Shown: positions 10,995 through 22,861, counted from the first letter of the stretch. The stretch: 64,000 nt of DNA from Carposina sasakii (GCA_014607495.2 CP053148.1:11408001-11472000); one strand, 5' to 3'. Made by a program: numbers and translations. The notes: generated by a model from the sequence alone, not told the origin.

Positions 10995-12617
10995 TCCTGC
11001 TTAACCAATGTTGCATTGCAAGTATTGCTGATACTACCCACAATACATACCAGGGGAAAAAAGATTTATTCAGTCAGAGTGAAGAGCAGTCTTTTTTGAA
11101 TTACCTAGTCGTATGTTGCGAGAACACGTTATGACGTATGAATTATGAGGTAAATACCTACATGTTTAGTGAGCCCTGCTAGTAATAAATCCTGACTAAG
11201 CACATATCCTAGTGGACGAGGAACAAGCAGACATTAGACCTGCCCACAGTCCCTAACACACCGAGGCAAGGAGGTGACCTAACAGCGTTGGGTCATTCAC
11301 TATTATACCTATAAATATACGTCTGGGGTATGGTCACAAGAAGAAATCTGTCGCTCCATCTGACAATGCAAATCTTAGTCCCCAACTCCTATAGAGATAA
11401 CATAATATGATAGGTACACCAATGATACATCTTTGGATGGAAGATGAATGAATATTGCTATTGAATATCTTTGGGATCTTACCAAATGGAATTTGCGTAT
11501 GAATACCGTAATGAGCACCTAAAAACTGTCTGTACAGTATTAAAGTATGCCTACCATAAAAGTTTGGTAGAAGATTTACAGCAGCGTGAGATTATTTACA
11601 TCATAAAATATTAATAAGAAAATGAAAAAAAAAATCACCCGAGTGATATTATTTACATCGACAAATAATCAAGAAAAAGTACTCATAAATTCTTATTCTG
11701 TAGGTTATTACCGTTCTAAAAATCTATGTCACGCACTATATCATTGGAGTCCAGGGGCCAAGTCCGGTATAATAATTTGCATTGTCTTTTAACGGAGAAT
11801 AAATAAGTTTTTTTCTAAATAAAATTTTCTAGTCCCGCGTTAAACGGAAGTTCAGAAAATTAAAGCACCTTATAGCGTAGTAGCGTATTTGTTGCAAGGG
11901 TGACTGGAAAATTCTTAATCTATAGTAGAAGAAACCAGTGGTTGAGGTGTAGAGGAGTTGTTGATGGCTGAATGACTATGTAATGACCTGAGTGAAGGTA
12001 CTGGATAAATGTAGTAAGTAATTTATAACTAATAGTTACATAAAGGGCGCCAAGTGAAACCCCTCCGGTTTAATGGCACCCTGAACCTAATTGTAATTCT
12101 TTTAAAAATAATAAAAAAATAAAAAAAAACAACTCCTCTTCACACCTGCTTCATGATCGGTGCTCACTTCGTATTAGTAAGATACGGTCGTCCGTCTTTC
12201 GGCGCAGTCACAATATGAGCCTAAAATTGTTTTTGTCTAGACTTTAGTCAACTAGTAAAGATTTGATTGTGACTTTCGCATGTTTTACAATTTGCCCTCT
12301 TTTTAAAGGCAAGTAATTTTAATAATAGAGAAATTGAGACAATGGATAGAACCGTGGCATACCTCACAATTTAACTGGAAGATGACCGAAATTGAGGAAC
12401 TTGGTCCAAGTGGTCCTCTCAATGATGTCATCATTTCTAAACTTGAAGCAGGCATTTTCTAAATGACTAGGTGCAAAGAGCTACCTTATATAAAATAGGT
12501 CCGAATATAGGGTCTGCTGGACCATTTCGGAAGTTTATCTCTTATTGTTCTTTGGACAAATCCTTATATATCCTTATTGGATATCTTCTTTCGTGGGTAT
12601 CGTCAGAGTTGACTAGG
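10995..12617. other. No gene recognised
   Basis: AT-rich sequence lacking frames above 60 codons. An A-rich run near 12105-12130 is the only low-complexity feature. No repeat family recognised. Confidence 0.4.
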
Positions 12618-12752
12618 GGCGATACTTCGGGCGATGAGCTAGTAACTTATCACTGACATTCACATCTGGCCTGCTATGCCTTACGTGGCAGTAAGATCTC
12701 CTTCGTTATCCTGCAGCTTTGCCTACCCCACTTTGGGAAGACAGCCGTGTAT
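12618..12752 (-). repeat. Dispersed repeat (gctgt-TTCCC family), minus strand
   Basis: The minus strand reads ACGGCTGTCTTCCCAAAGTG then GGGTAGGC, and ends near GTGATAAGTTACTAGCTCAT. The same ordered blocks occur at 16686, 35018 and 41463 on the plus strand and 22862 on the minus strand. It is probably the 3' region of a LINE family. Confidence 0.5.
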
Positions 12753-13943
12753 CATGTAGGTAGGTATTGTTGTCGTTTTGAATCAGACCTAGTTACTCAT
12801 CAACTGTTATTAGAGATCATAAAGTTTCTAATACTGTGCACTGTGATACCAGAAGTGGCCAAGTTGCGGCCAGCTACCTCGTTAGAAGGCGTCCGGCGAC
12901 TGACATTAACGATGATTGATGACTTCGGGACTTCCCCAGCAATATCCGAGCGCCCCGCACCCCGCCTGTCACGTCTGCGTATTCCAACACATCGGGACGC
13001 TCGTCCTCCTTAAGGCTCCGGTCTTATTGGGGCACCTTGGTGACGCTGGTGGGCCGGCTTTGGTCCTGGGACCATACACAATTAGTATTGGATAGACTAC
13101 TATCATAGCAATTAGTTAACTGTATGTATGATCATATGGTTAGCTAAGTGCTATTATAATAGTCTTAGTAAGCTCTCCTGTGCTTATATAAAGTACTTAA
13201 TATTCTTTCTCGATCAAATTGATAGAGGTCATGGAAATGTTTGCTCCGAGAAGCCTTAGTTTTCGCACGTTTGCGCTAAATAACGACATGATGTTCTCTA
13301 GCCGCCATCTCACCATGACAACGAACGCATGTGCGAAACGACGCGACGTTACAATATCTAAGCACCCAAATTATATAATAAACCTTCACTACAAAACTTT
13401 AAAAACCACAAAATTTAAGAAAATTAATCTTAACTCTAGTACCTATATCAATTGGCCGTTATAATTACGCCATTGCAAGTCTACTAATGTACACGCCTAC
13501 ACGAAGTTATAAAATAAGCCTTGTAAATATAGTGTTCAGTGTAATGAAGTTACTATTCATATTCGTCAACGAAAACAGTTTTTCATATTTTCGATTAATA
13601 ACTTCTGAAATTGAACATTCAGAAAACTGTTCGCAAAAGCTTCATTGCTATTTAATCAATTTTTTCCGCTCATTTGAGGCACTAATTGATTTGCTAGCGT
13701 TCGTAACGACGAAACTTTTCAATTTACTTCCATTGCTCATATTTGATTGGCATATTCAGAAAAGCCGTTCCGTGCCTCTTTTACTCGCTTACTAATTCTA
13801 CAGATGAATATTTAATATCGTTAAGAATTTTATATCTGCTTAGGTTCCCTTCACGAAGGAAGTAAACGGTTATAAATTCCTTAATCGTATACTTACTTAC
13901 TTTTCAACTTAGGATGTTATGTAAAAAATTAAATACTTATTCT
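12753..13943. other. No gene recognised
   Basis: Contains a GC-richer patch at about 12850-13080 with an 88-codon frame (12747-13013) lacking any domain. Other frames (13219-13464 and 13487-13795) also show no recognisable features. Confidence 0.35.
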
Positions 13944-14111
13944 ATTCACTATGGGTGCGCCCACCACCGGGCCCTACACCCTCCACTGACCCTCGGATCT
14001 GATAACTCATAACTGCGACAACAGGCACTTGCACTAACCACAATCGCCACGAGAAACCAGACCCGAGCACCTAGCATGCAAGACAATACATTGCACTATT
14101 CCGAAATCAAA
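13944..14111. repeat. Left inverted repeat of the Penelope-like element
   Basis: This is the reverse complement of 15431-15598, with only a few differences seen by eye. It carries a GC-rich block with CCACCGGGCCC and CCCTCGGATCTGATAACTCA. Confidence 0.85.
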
Positions 14112-14121
14112 AAGTAGATTA

Positions 14122-14168
14122 ATAATCTACACATGTTTCGCCAACAACCATGGCATCCTCAGGATTAT
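14122..14168 (-). ncRNA. Hammerhead-ribozyme-like motif
   Basis: On the minus strand the order is stem I AUAAUC, core CUGAGGA, stem II GCCA with UGGC, core GAAA, a two-pair stem III (A-U, C-G) closed by AUGU, then UA at the cleavage site and the stem I partner GAUUAU. Predicted cleavage lies between 14128 and 14127. The core fits CUGANGA and GAAA, and the very short stem III is the form known from Penelope-like elements. One extra U at the base of stem II departs from the consensus. Activity is inferred, not shown. Confidence 0.6.
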
Positions 14169-14304
14169 AGAAATTAGTAAATTAGTAAACCATTAATAAT
14201 AATTAATTTCATAATAAAACTCTAAAACCCAACACATTACCTACACAGAATTAACGACCCTAAGTATTAAAAAATATATAAATAATTACCCACCATTATT
14301 TATA

Positions 14305-15016
14305 TCTATACTAATATTATAAAGCTGAAGAGTTTGTTTGTTTGTTTGTTTGTTTGTTTGATTGAACGCGCTAATCTCCGGAACTACTGGGTCGAATTAA
14401 AAAATTCTTTTTGTGTTGGATAGTCCATTTATCGAGGAAGGCTTTAGGCTATATATCATCACAGTGCGACCAATAGGGACGAAGAATAAGAGGGAAATGT
14501 GGAAAAAACGGGGAAAATTATTCAACTTTGGAGACTTCCGTTGCGTGCGCTGCGTAAACGGTTCAAGTTATCCAAAAAATATGTATGAAAGAATAAAATG
14601 ACGTAGAAATGATATGAAAGAAAAAAATTGAAGGTCTAGACTGCCTGATGCAGAACCCTTAGCAGCCCAGCTAAACTTTGAGAGATATGAAAATACCGTC
14701 TTAGGAAAAGTTGCTCAGCATGATAAGCACTTTCTAATAATATAATATAAAATTATTAATAAAGAAAATGGAAAAAATTCTTCACCCGAATGGGAATCGA
14801 TAATATATAAACGCGAAAGTTTGTGAGTATGGATGGATGTTTGTTACTCTTCCGCGTAAAAACGGTTGGAGCGATTTAAATTAAATTTTGTATGGAGTTA
14901 GCTGACACCCTGGATTTTTGTTTTTATTAATTAAACCGGTAAAAAATATTTTCCCAGGTGATTTCAACATTTTTATTTTTCTGCAGTCCACGCGGACGAA
15001 GTCGCGGGCGTCCACT
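14305..15016 (+). mobile_element. Helitron-like composite insertion
   Basis: It begins TCTATACTAATATTATAAAG, then GTTTG repeats and GAACGCGCTAATCTCCGGAA, the 5' end of the family at 49436. Near 14801 a second related start, TAATATATAAACGCGAAAG, appears. The block ends in CGCGGACGAAGTCGCGGGCG, the usual pre-terminal segment, but the final CTAG has decayed. It may be two nested or recombined copies. Confidence 0.5.
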
Positions 15017-15120
15017 TTTAAAATAAATAGATACTATTTGTGCACACAAATCAAATAGTATTGGGTGAATTAGTTAAATTTTTATGAAAAAATTCAAAAA
15101 TTCACCAAAATATTGATAAA

Positions 15121-15446
15121 TCAGCATTGTTCATTTAAAAGGTTTACACCAGAATATTTGGCCTTCAAAATCTCCAATTGTTCCAAAATAGATAGACGAA
15201 TGCCCTTTTCACACGTATATAGGCTAACAAAACTATGCTACTGATACTAACTATCATCCGGAATTTTATGATTTGAAACCAACAAATGTTTAGCAAAATG
15301 TGATTTTTCAGGAAAATTGTTCCTGTAAGCTGCCAAATGTTCTTGGTACCTAATCTTGAAGTTACGACCCGTTTGACCTATATAAATAGAATCACAATCC
15401 GGACAGTGTAAACTATAAACTCCTGATTTCTTTGATTTCGGAATAG
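15121..15446 (-). pseudogene. GIY-YIG endonuclease remnant of a Penelope-like element
   Basis: Translation of the minus strand gives a C-terminal Penelope domain: SKKSGVYSLHCPDCDS followed by IYIGQTGRNFKIRYQEHLAA. These are the GVY and YIG signatures, with a conserved Arg and His, preceded by a Cys-rich lead (CKTIHC and CPDC) typical of Penelope endonucleases. Two in-frame stops follow (near 15250 and 15240). The frame then continues through LEQLEILKAK to LLNEQ, the usual end of these proteins. The protein cannot be made intact. It lacks an upstream reverse transcriptase, and its N-terminal side runs into the inverted repeat at 15431. Confidence 0.75.
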
Positions 15447-15598
15447 TGCAATGTATTGTCTTGCATGCTAGGTGCTCGGGTCTGGTTTCTCGTGGCGATT
15501 GTGGTTAGTGCATGTGCCTGTTGTCGCAGTTATGAGTTATCAGATCCGAGGGTCAGTGGAGGGTGTAGGGCCCGGTGGTGGGCGCACCCATAGTGAAT
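15431..15598. repeat. Right inverted repeat of the Penelope-like element
   Basis: This is the reverse complement of 13944-14111. It abuts the endonuclease remnant, so it includes some coding sequence just upstream of the GIY motif on the minus strand. Confidence 0.85.
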
Positions 15599-16685
15599 GT
15601 TTGAACTTCCGAATTGTAACGCCTAATACAATTTCATCAACTTATTCTATTATTACACTGAATTGAACAGGTATCATAATCACAATGTTTTCGAATTATT
15701 TTGTTAATATTAGGGCTATAAAAAATAAGCATTGATCAGTAGGTTCTTAATTTGATAGAGATTCGTCGGGAAAAGCTGGAAGGGAGCGGGTGTAATTTTC
15801 TTGTGAAAATAAAAAATTATTTGTAAATGGCTTGCATGTGTTCGTAAAGTGATGTTTTCTGGTGGATAAGTTGTATTTTGATTACTTGTGATATGAATCT
15901 AGTGCGTGTGCATGGTTTTATACGCAGGTAAGCTTAGTAAAACTTTAGCCGGAATACGATCTCTTCATGGGCCCATGTAAGTTGTTTCTGCAATTATTTT
16001 TCATAACACTTCATTTCATTGACTAACTTTACACTTGTTCTTGAGGATTTTCCCGACGTTTCCATTCATCATCATCATTATCATCCATCATATGTTCAGA
16101 AATCTTTTACCAAAGACAATGGCTTCATGGGCTTTAGTTCCCTTCGCCTTTCCTTCGGAATAAACAAAATTAATTTGACAGATATTTGATATATTATGTT
16201 ACTCAGGGAGTTGCTTAATTTATACACACGGTTTATAAATAGAACACATTTGCACAAAATAAACCAAATGAATAAATCCATTGTTCAATCCATTCTCCAG
16301 ATATGAATGTATTGCTCCCTCTTTGTGTCATCAACGTTGTTTGATCGGGTTGTCTGAAAATATGTATATTATTACCATACTCCTACTGAAAAAACAGACG
16401 GTTATTTCTTTGGTATCCTTTTTTTCTTTTTACACAAAAAATATAGAAAATTAAATCAAGTGCATATTGTTAATGCACAAAAGTATCATTATCATTAAAA
16501 TACGACAAATTCAAAGTCAGATTAGAAGAAAAATTATAAAGCCTGACCCATGGAGGAAATTAATTTTTTTATTTCCTCCATGCCTATAACAGATTCCATC
16601 AACCAAAATACATGTTTAATTTCGGAAATTATTGACTTACCGGTGTAAGGATTATTATGAGACTAGAAAATAACATTATACACAC
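15599..16685. other. No gene recognised
   Basis: AT-rich sequence with no conserved frame. CATCAT-type runs near 16065-16085 could be a remnant LINE tail, but nothing adjacent supports it. Confidence 0.4.
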
Positions 16686-16839
16686 ACGGCTATGTTCCCA
16701 AAAAGGGGGAGCCAAAACTGCGAACTGGAGAAATCCTAGAGCCTAAGCATAAAGGGGATTAGATGTATATGATCAGTGACAAGTTGCTAGCTCATCACCT
16801 GAGGAATTGCCTCTGAGTTAATTAGTCGGCTCTTACTAC
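16686..16839 (+). repeat. Dispersed repeat preceding a LINE coding fragment
   Basis: Shares ACGGCTATGTTCCC, GATCAGTGACAAGTTGCTAG and CTCATCACCTGAG with the copies at 35018 and 41463. It directly precedes the LINE frame, perhaps by chance. Confidence 0.5.
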
Positions 16840-17307
16840 ATGCACCAAGTGACCAAGGTGTTCCATCTGTGCGTTCTACCAGCCGGACTTACTTACGGAG
16901 CCGAGACGTGGAATCTAACGGTGGGGCTGGCTCACCGATTGCATGTCACTCAGAGAGCTATGGAAAGGTCAATGCTCGGAATCTCGCTAACGGATAAAGT
17001 CCGAAAAGAGATTTTCCGGCAGAAGACAAAAGTGACTGACGTCTATCACTATGTAGTCTCGAAATGTAGCAGACTAAAGTGGCAGTGGGCCGGCCACATC
17101 TGTCGTAGAACCGATGGACGGTGGAGTAAACGGGTTCTCAAATGGAAACCGCGCCTCGGCAAGCGTAGCGTTGGGCGCCCTCCGGCCAGATGGACCGATG
17201 ACTTAAAGAGGACGGCTGGTAGTGACTGGATAGCAAAAACGCGAGATCGAGCCATGTGGCATACACTGGGGGAGGCTTACGTCCAGCAGTGGACTGCAAT
17301 AGGCTGA
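16840..17307 (+). pseudogene. LINE reverse-transcriptase C-terminal fragment
   Basis: The 155-codon frame matches the C-terminal part of an insect non-LTR retrotransposon polyprotein. It shows VFHLCVLPAGLTYGAETW, the MERSMLGISLTDKVR helix, LKWQWAGHICRRTDGRWSKR, then SVGRPPARWTDDL and a closing EAYVQQWTAIG. The frame is unbroken to its TGA, which merges into a GAC microsatellite (17305-17326), as expected for a LINE with a simple-repeat tail. The catalytic reverse-transcriptase motifs are missing, so this is a 5'-truncated copy, and its first ATG is internal. Intactness over 468 bp suggests a fairly young insertion. Confidence 0.8.
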
Positions 17308-17326
17308 CGACGACGACGACGACGAC
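17305..17326 (+). repeat. GAC trinucleotide tail of the LINE
   Basis: Seven consecutive GAC steps follow the LINE stop codon and act as its 3' tail. Confidence 0.85.
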
Positions 17327-17689
17327 TACATACACGGTGCAGCTGGTGTATTCTTGTGAAACTCCGCATCAGCACAGGAAACTTCTATACCAAATAACAT
17401 AAAGGTCGGTTTAGCAGTTTAGGCATGACAGTCAAGGATTTTAAAACAGACTTTAGTTAACGAATAAAGTTAATGACTACAAATTTCGTGGTCGCCGAAA
17501 TCGCTAACTTAATCAGAGAATTAGCTTAGGTGGAATTGAATCAGTCGCTTCGCCTCGGAGTCTGATTCAGTTTTCGCCAGTTTAAACTAAACCAACTTGT
17601 TACAGAACTCCAGTATTCAATGCGACCTCTTTTTCCGGTAGCTACATGTGCCAAACTTTACCATTAGATCGATGGTTGGACTATCCTTA
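17327..17689. other. No gene recognised
   Basis: Short stretch with no conserved frame or repeat that I can define. Confidence 0.4.
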
Positions 17690-17994
17690 AATGGACAAAC
17701 AGACGCTTATACCAACTGGGAGTAGAAGTTATTAGAAAAGTAAAACTTATTTATCTACAGGGAGTAATAAGAGATGTAGGTTATCTGACATGCTGACTAG
17801 TCCACTAGGTATAGAGAATCCTATCCGCAGCACATGTAAATTTGAGACTCAAAACGACACGTTTATTTTTGTGAACGTTTTTGAGCGGCTTAGAAATTTC
17901 TTCATACCATATAGCAAACATATTATGAACTCTACAGTGGGCTATTATCACAGCATTGGCGCTTAACATACATACCTCTTTTGTTACACCCTGT
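17690..17994. repeat. Degenerate repeat ending in TTTTGTTACACCCTGT
   Basis: Contains TTTGAGACTC, CTCTACAGTGGGCTATT and the terminus TGTTACACCCTGT. These recur with drift at 19176-19384, 21650-21912 and 27735-28062. The ends resemble the inverted TACAGGGTGTAACAA terminus. The left boundary is approximate. Confidence 0.45.
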
Positions 17995-19014
17995 TTATTT
18001 TCTTTAGAAAGCGAAAATAATTTTCTAGCTCTAACAAAACAGTGAAATATTTGAATTTTTCTAAAAACTTTACGGAAGTTTCAAAAAGTATTGTATTGAA
18101 AACAACACCATCTGTTTGTTAGAAATAAATTTCATTCTGAGTTGAGAGTTTGTTTAGCGGGCTCTTCGTTAGCCGGACCGGGTGCTATTGTGCAGGCTCC
18201 CGAAATGTTTGTATGTTGTTCTGCTACAAATCTACATATTAACATGCATTTTTATAGCTATAAAAACTATTCTTTAAAAAAAAGGTTTAACTATTTTTAT
18301 CATTCATTATCTCAACAATTTTTTGCCATTATTTTTATTGATGTTCAGGATACACTTTTATATTTTTATGGGGGGGTATTATAAATAACATAACCTCACT
18401 TTTCACCGCTTACAAGATTATTATTATCTCAGCTCTCAGATTGTCAAATGTTACAGAATTTTCAGTGGAAGATTAATAGGTTTAAAGCTATTTATCCACA
18501 CCATTCTCATCTTATTACATTGTAGCCCAAGATTGTATGTAGCCGTTTCGGTTTCCTTTTTAGGTTAAGGCAACCGTGAAATTCCGTTATGTTACGTATC
18601 AATTAAAATTTTCTTGGAAATATTCCCTCGTTACATTTTTGTAAAGCGGCGCGTTTAAAATACTAATAATTACTTTTCCCAATCTCTTTGGGAATAATAG
18701 GCGATGGTCTAGAAAACGTTCTTCGCAAATTAGATTTTCTTAAAAGCGGTGCGGTGGTATAATAAACACTAAGTACCTTTTTCTTGGCGTATGCTTTAGG
18801 ACATGGTTCATTTTTTTCTGTATTATTTTATGAAGTTTCATGCTCTCATCGTAAGCCATTAAAGATATCGTACGAAAATATAAAAGAGAAGTATACAGCC
18901 TTAAAGCCATAAACGTTTTGAGTATATACCTACCTAAACACATACAAATATGTTGCCAATGATGGGGTAGTATCCGAAGAATCGCAAATGCGAGCGCACT
19001 TATAACAACCACTT
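17995..19014. other. No gene recognised
   Basis: AT-rich sequence. Frames at 18142-18384 and 18740-19012 show no domain. Confidence 0.4.
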
Positions 19015-19110
19015 TTAGCGGGACCTGATGTAAAATATCAGTAACATGTTGCTAGCTCGTCGCCTGGGAGAAAACCCCTCTCTTTTAAGAGTATTTATAA
19101 GTTAACAAAG
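19015..19110 (+). repeat. Fragment of the dispersed gctgt-TTCCC family
   Basis: ATCAGTAACATGTTGCTAGC followed by TCGTCGCCTGGGAGAA matches the interior of the copies at 16686 and 41463. The ends have been lost. Confidence 0.4.
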
Positions 19111-19175
19111 GATAATATAAAACTAGGTTGTGACATCAGCATGTGCTGTGTGCGCTCAATGCATTCCACTATTTA

Positions 19176-19384
19176 TACAGGGTGTAACAATAGTAGCATG
19201 CTCTAAAGAACCGACCTACAATTTAAGATTCAAAATCACATGTTTATATTTACATATAGTATGAACATTCCTGAGTTGTGTAAAAATTCTTGATATTATC
19301 TGGAATAATATTCATGTGATTTCGAATCTAGCTATTTCCATAGAATTTCGCTTGTTTATTTAGCCTCTTTTCTTACACTCTGTA
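19176..19384. repeat. Short element with TACAGGGTGTAACAA ends
   Basis: The left end is TACAGGGTGTAACAA and the right end TTCTTACACTCTGTA, an imperfect inverted pair. The interior shows ATTCAAAATCACATG and ATGTGATTTCGAATC, themselves a short inverted pair. It is non-coding and the family recurs at 17690, 21650 and 27735. Confidence 0.5.
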
Positions 19385-19555
19385 TTGAATCTCATCCAGT
19401 TCCTTCACGATTTTAAAGTACAAAGCAATAGTTAGTTACCATTTTGCGTATAGAAGTAAGTTGGCAGCAAAGGACTCACAAGCAGCAGTTGATCGTAGAT
19501 ACTCGATTTGCCGCGTAATATCTAACCGAAGTTGTGTGATTTGATTCTATTGCCA
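19385..19555. other. No gene recognised
   Basis: Short AT-rich spacer. Confidence 0.4.
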
Positions 19556-19645
19556 TGTCATCATCATCATCAGCCTATTGCAGTCCACTGCTGGACATAG
19601 GCCTCCCCCAGGGCATGCCACAAGACTGCCATGGGGGGTATTTGC
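19556..19645 (-). repeat. LINE 3' end with TCA tail
   Basis: The plus strand starts with a TCA run, then CAGCCTATTGCAGTCCACTG and CTGGACATAGGCCTCCCCCA. This is the reverse complement of a LINE terminus close to that at 17270-17310, where CAGCAGTGGACTGCAATAGG is followed by the tail. Only the last few dozen bases remain. Confidence 0.7.
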
Positions 19646-20180
19646 CCCCCATGTATTGTGACTTATTTATCAGGTTACGGCCAAATAATAATAATAATCA
19701 GGTGGTTAAAGATAATTATGTCCTACTCATTCTCAGTTAGGAATTTGTAAAAATTAATCAGGGAATCAATATTTTGTTCTATTATCTAATGTGCACCAGG
19801 TAATTAATACCTAAACATATTAAAGAATTCAGAAAATCTTCATTAATATACGGGTGCCAAACATACATTATAATATCCTCTATGTGTTATGAAAATGTTA
19901 GGGAATTTCTTCCCCTCCTATACTTCAGCTACAAGAGCTGTATAACGGCAGCAGATAATACCGTACTGCAATAACGGTTGCTGATTAGGAGAATTACAGG
20001 ACTCTTATGCCACTTGTCAATAAAGGCTTATATGGCATTATTCACAATGCTTATTGCGTCGCCTGTTTAGAACTAAGCATGCCTAGCTGGAAATGTACCT
20101 ACTCTTGTTATGTGTATCTACCTAGTAATTTTGAAATAATTTTGTGAAAATTATTACTGTCAAATGTCATTGAAATAGTA
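19646..20180. other. No gene recognised
   Basis: Non-coding AT-rich sequence. An AAT run near 19685-19697 is the only low-complexity patch. Confidence 0.4.
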
Positions 20181-20322
20181 ACGGTGTTATTACAAAAGAG
20201 CGCCTAAATTTAAAATTGATTTAAATCTGACATTTGACAGCAAAATCTATGCCATACATAGCTGCCAAATTTAGGTCATGTTTAGCTAAAAATATGTTTA
20301 AATTATTTTGTAATAACACGGT
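20181..20322. mobile_element. Small inverted-repeat element (possible MITE)
   Basis: ACGGTGTTATTACAAAA on the left and TTTTGTAATAACACGGT on the right form a terminal inverted pair of about 17 bp. The 142-bp unit has no frame, and no target duplication was identified. Confidence 0.45.
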
Positions 20323-20533
20323 AAATGGTTTTAGTGCGTATAAATGCACACCATAAATACGAGTACCTACCTACCGAATTTTTAAATTAAACGTAAAATG
20401 TGTTTTATATCTAAATAAATTACATGTCTAGCAAATTCGACAGAGTAACATGTTTTCCTTCATAACTAATTCAATTTTTTTCTATATTTGGTCAATCTTT
20501 TTGAACATTATGTAAGCGTAACTTCACACGAAA

Positions 20534-21240
20534 TAATAATAATAATAATAAGCCCGCAGGGCAGCTTGTGGCGAGCTGTTGGGAGGTAGCGTTCCCACGG
20601 ACCTGAAGTGCTCCCGGGGGAAGACCCTGTTCCTCATCTCCGGCGCCGGAGTGAGGTCTGACGAGGAACAGTTCCCCCACCTCTGCCTTGCCTTCGCCGG
20701 CCGGGTAGAGTGGAGTCGCGAGAGCTATGACAGCTCGAGGGTGGACCTGCCCGTCAGTAAGTGGCAAGTTGGCTTCGGTTTAAAGTCCTAGGGGCACCCC
20801 TCCACCCTAGCCACTCACCAAATGTTGCCCCTTTTGTCGCTCCGTGCGTGCGGCCGTTTCCGGGGGCACATGAAATGAGTCGGCGAGTCACCGCCTGCCA
20901 CCAAACAATTATGAGACTTGGTTGTAATGGCAGGCGTCCGTTAGTCTCCTTCAATAGCCCAGTTGCCCAACCCACCCATTATTCAGCCCCATAGCCCATG
21001 ACCTTTGTTTCCATCGCATGACATAGATCTGCACTCCAATAGTCTTGCACATGGCGGGGACCATCGCCGGGTGTATCATATTGTGCGGTCGGCGATGGTA
21101 TCCGCCATGTGTATCCCACACCACATTAAAGTTCTCTAAAAAGGGCCTCTACATCTTGGCCACGGCCCGATGCACGCCTTTCAAAGGACCCTGTAGTCCC
21201 GAGAATTTAAACAGAGATACAATAATAATAATAATTTAAT
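20534..21240 (+). mobile_element. GC-rich LINE 3' region bracketed by AAT runs
   Basis: An AATAAT run (20534-20550) opens the block and another (21222-21235) closes it after CCCGAGAATTTAAACAGAG. The GC-rich interior contrasts sharply with its surroundings. A closing AAT-repeat tail after CCCGAGAATTTAAACAGAG is what I recall from 3' ends of a lepidopteran LINE family. The overlapping short frames (20492-20994) give no recognisable domain, so this is mostly 3'-untranslated or degraded sequence. Confidence 0.5.
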
Positions 21241-21649
21241 TCACACATTATAATTCACAAAACACAATTGTACAATAAGCGCACTGAGATTAATATAAAT
21301 TGAGGTACAGTAAATAACAGTGACAATAAAAAATATGTGCGGTAGAAACGCTGCTGTCTACCTAGGATTTAACCTGTTCTTGTAGACATAAGTACCCTCC
21401 TCGACATTTATGGATACATAGTTAGAGTATATAAAACAATAAGTACTTAAGTGTACCAAATATGCTCTACTAGACTGTTTTATCTAAAAATAGATGCTAA
21501 GAAGTAGTTAACATAATAAGTTTATTCAAAATAGATCCTCTTAAATATACCTTGTGGACGGATTAACTAACTAATGATTCTAAACCATCATTTTACTATT
21601 TTAACACCTCTCTTATAATTAACATTTTTACGGAAAATGAAATTTCCAA
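21241..21649. other. No gene recognised
   Basis: AT-rich spacer without frames or recognised repeats. Confidence 0.4.
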
Positions 21650-21912
21650 CAGATTCACTATTCGAAACTTCTACTATGTAACTATTATGAAATCTGTGAT
21701 AGTACTTACTATTAGTTTTCATCTATCGTAGAAGAAAAGTCCCACTATTCAAGAATCTATTCACAAAATTTAAGATTAGTTATATTTTTGAATAGTATGG
21801 AGTGAGACATGTCGGGATTTCGAGTTTGTGGATAGTCTCTGCAGTGGGCTATTTTGCTCAACAATAGAGGCATAAGTTCCTCTATGCTACTTTTGTTAAA
21901 CCTTGTATATAT
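21650..21912. repeat. Degenerate member of the TACAGGGTGTAACAA family
   Basis: Contains GGGATTTCGAGTTTGTGGAT, CTCTGCAGTGGGCTATTTTG and the terminus CTTTTGTTAAACCTTGTATA, matching the order of blocks at 17690-17994 and 27735-28062. Confidence 0.4.
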
Positions 21913-22861
21913 CAGTAATGGAATCTGTTCGTCAAATGCACTCCCCTATATGGCGACAGCTTATTATCAAGATATACTTATTTCATCACTTGGTATATGA
22001 AAAAATATGATGTGTCATAAAATTTTCCTAGCACTTCACCGAGCTAAATATTTCTATGTCAGTAGGTCTGTAATGCACCTTAATGACTGCGTACTTTTCA
22101 CGAGAATTCCTATTCTTGAAGTCAGCGAAGTGTGAACCGGCGATAGATATTTAATGTGTTGAATAATACCTCTAAAACTAAGTCGGATGAGAGACGCTAA
22201 TGCCTTCAAAGCGTGTCTCGATTGTCTAATTTAAATAGCATTAACGCCGGATTGGGATGTGTTCGTCTTTACAGCAGATCACTCACAGAGGAGCTAGTTT
22301 ACAGATTTATTGGCGATAATGTTCTCTATGTCTATTAGTCTATCTATTAGTGGATGAGTGAGGATTACATAATGTACAGAAGCAAGGAATTTACTATATA
22401 TTTCAATATGATAATGGTGTGAAAGAGTATGTTTTTCGTTTATAATATGACAATGTTGTGTCCTCAGTTGTGTCGTCGTGAAACAGATAAATTGCAGACA
22501 AAAGTTTCAGGCTATGGTATTTATGGCTTCTAGTTACGAACTACGTATCAGCCCTTATTTAAAATCGGATTCGAGTCCATTTTTCGTTTTATTAATTATA
22601 AATAAAATTATTAATAAAGAAATGTCCGTTCCTGGGAACTTACATAAAAAAGAAAAGCGAATGAAATTGTAATGTTGCAAATAATAAAGCTGGTTACAAA
22701 ATAGTTGCTTCATGAGAAGAGAACTTTTGCGACGCGATGACGACGGATTTTTATTTGGCTTTTCATGTCCTTTTTGCAAAACAATGTTTTTCCGTAGTGT
22801 GTTATTTTTATTTTCCTAATTTTATTTTATAGTATTTTTAATTTTATATTTACTACATCCC
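21913..22861. other. No gene recognised
   Basis: AT-rich sequence. Frames at 22478-22779 on both strands are mutual shadows without a domain. Confidence 0.4.

Larger units (their letters stand above)
13944..15598 (-). mobile_element. Decayed Penelope-like element
   Basis: The block is bounded by 168-bp inverted repeats (13944-14111 and 15431-15598). Inside, on the minus strand, are a GIY-YIG endonuclease remnant (15121-15446) and downstream a hammerhead-like motif (14122-14168). GIY-YIG endonuclease plus a hammerhead in the terminal repeat is diagnostic of Penelope-like retroelements. The reverse-transcriptase domain is absent, so the copy is 5'-truncated. A Helitron-like insertion (14305-15016) splits the 3' region. 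Confidence 0.7.
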
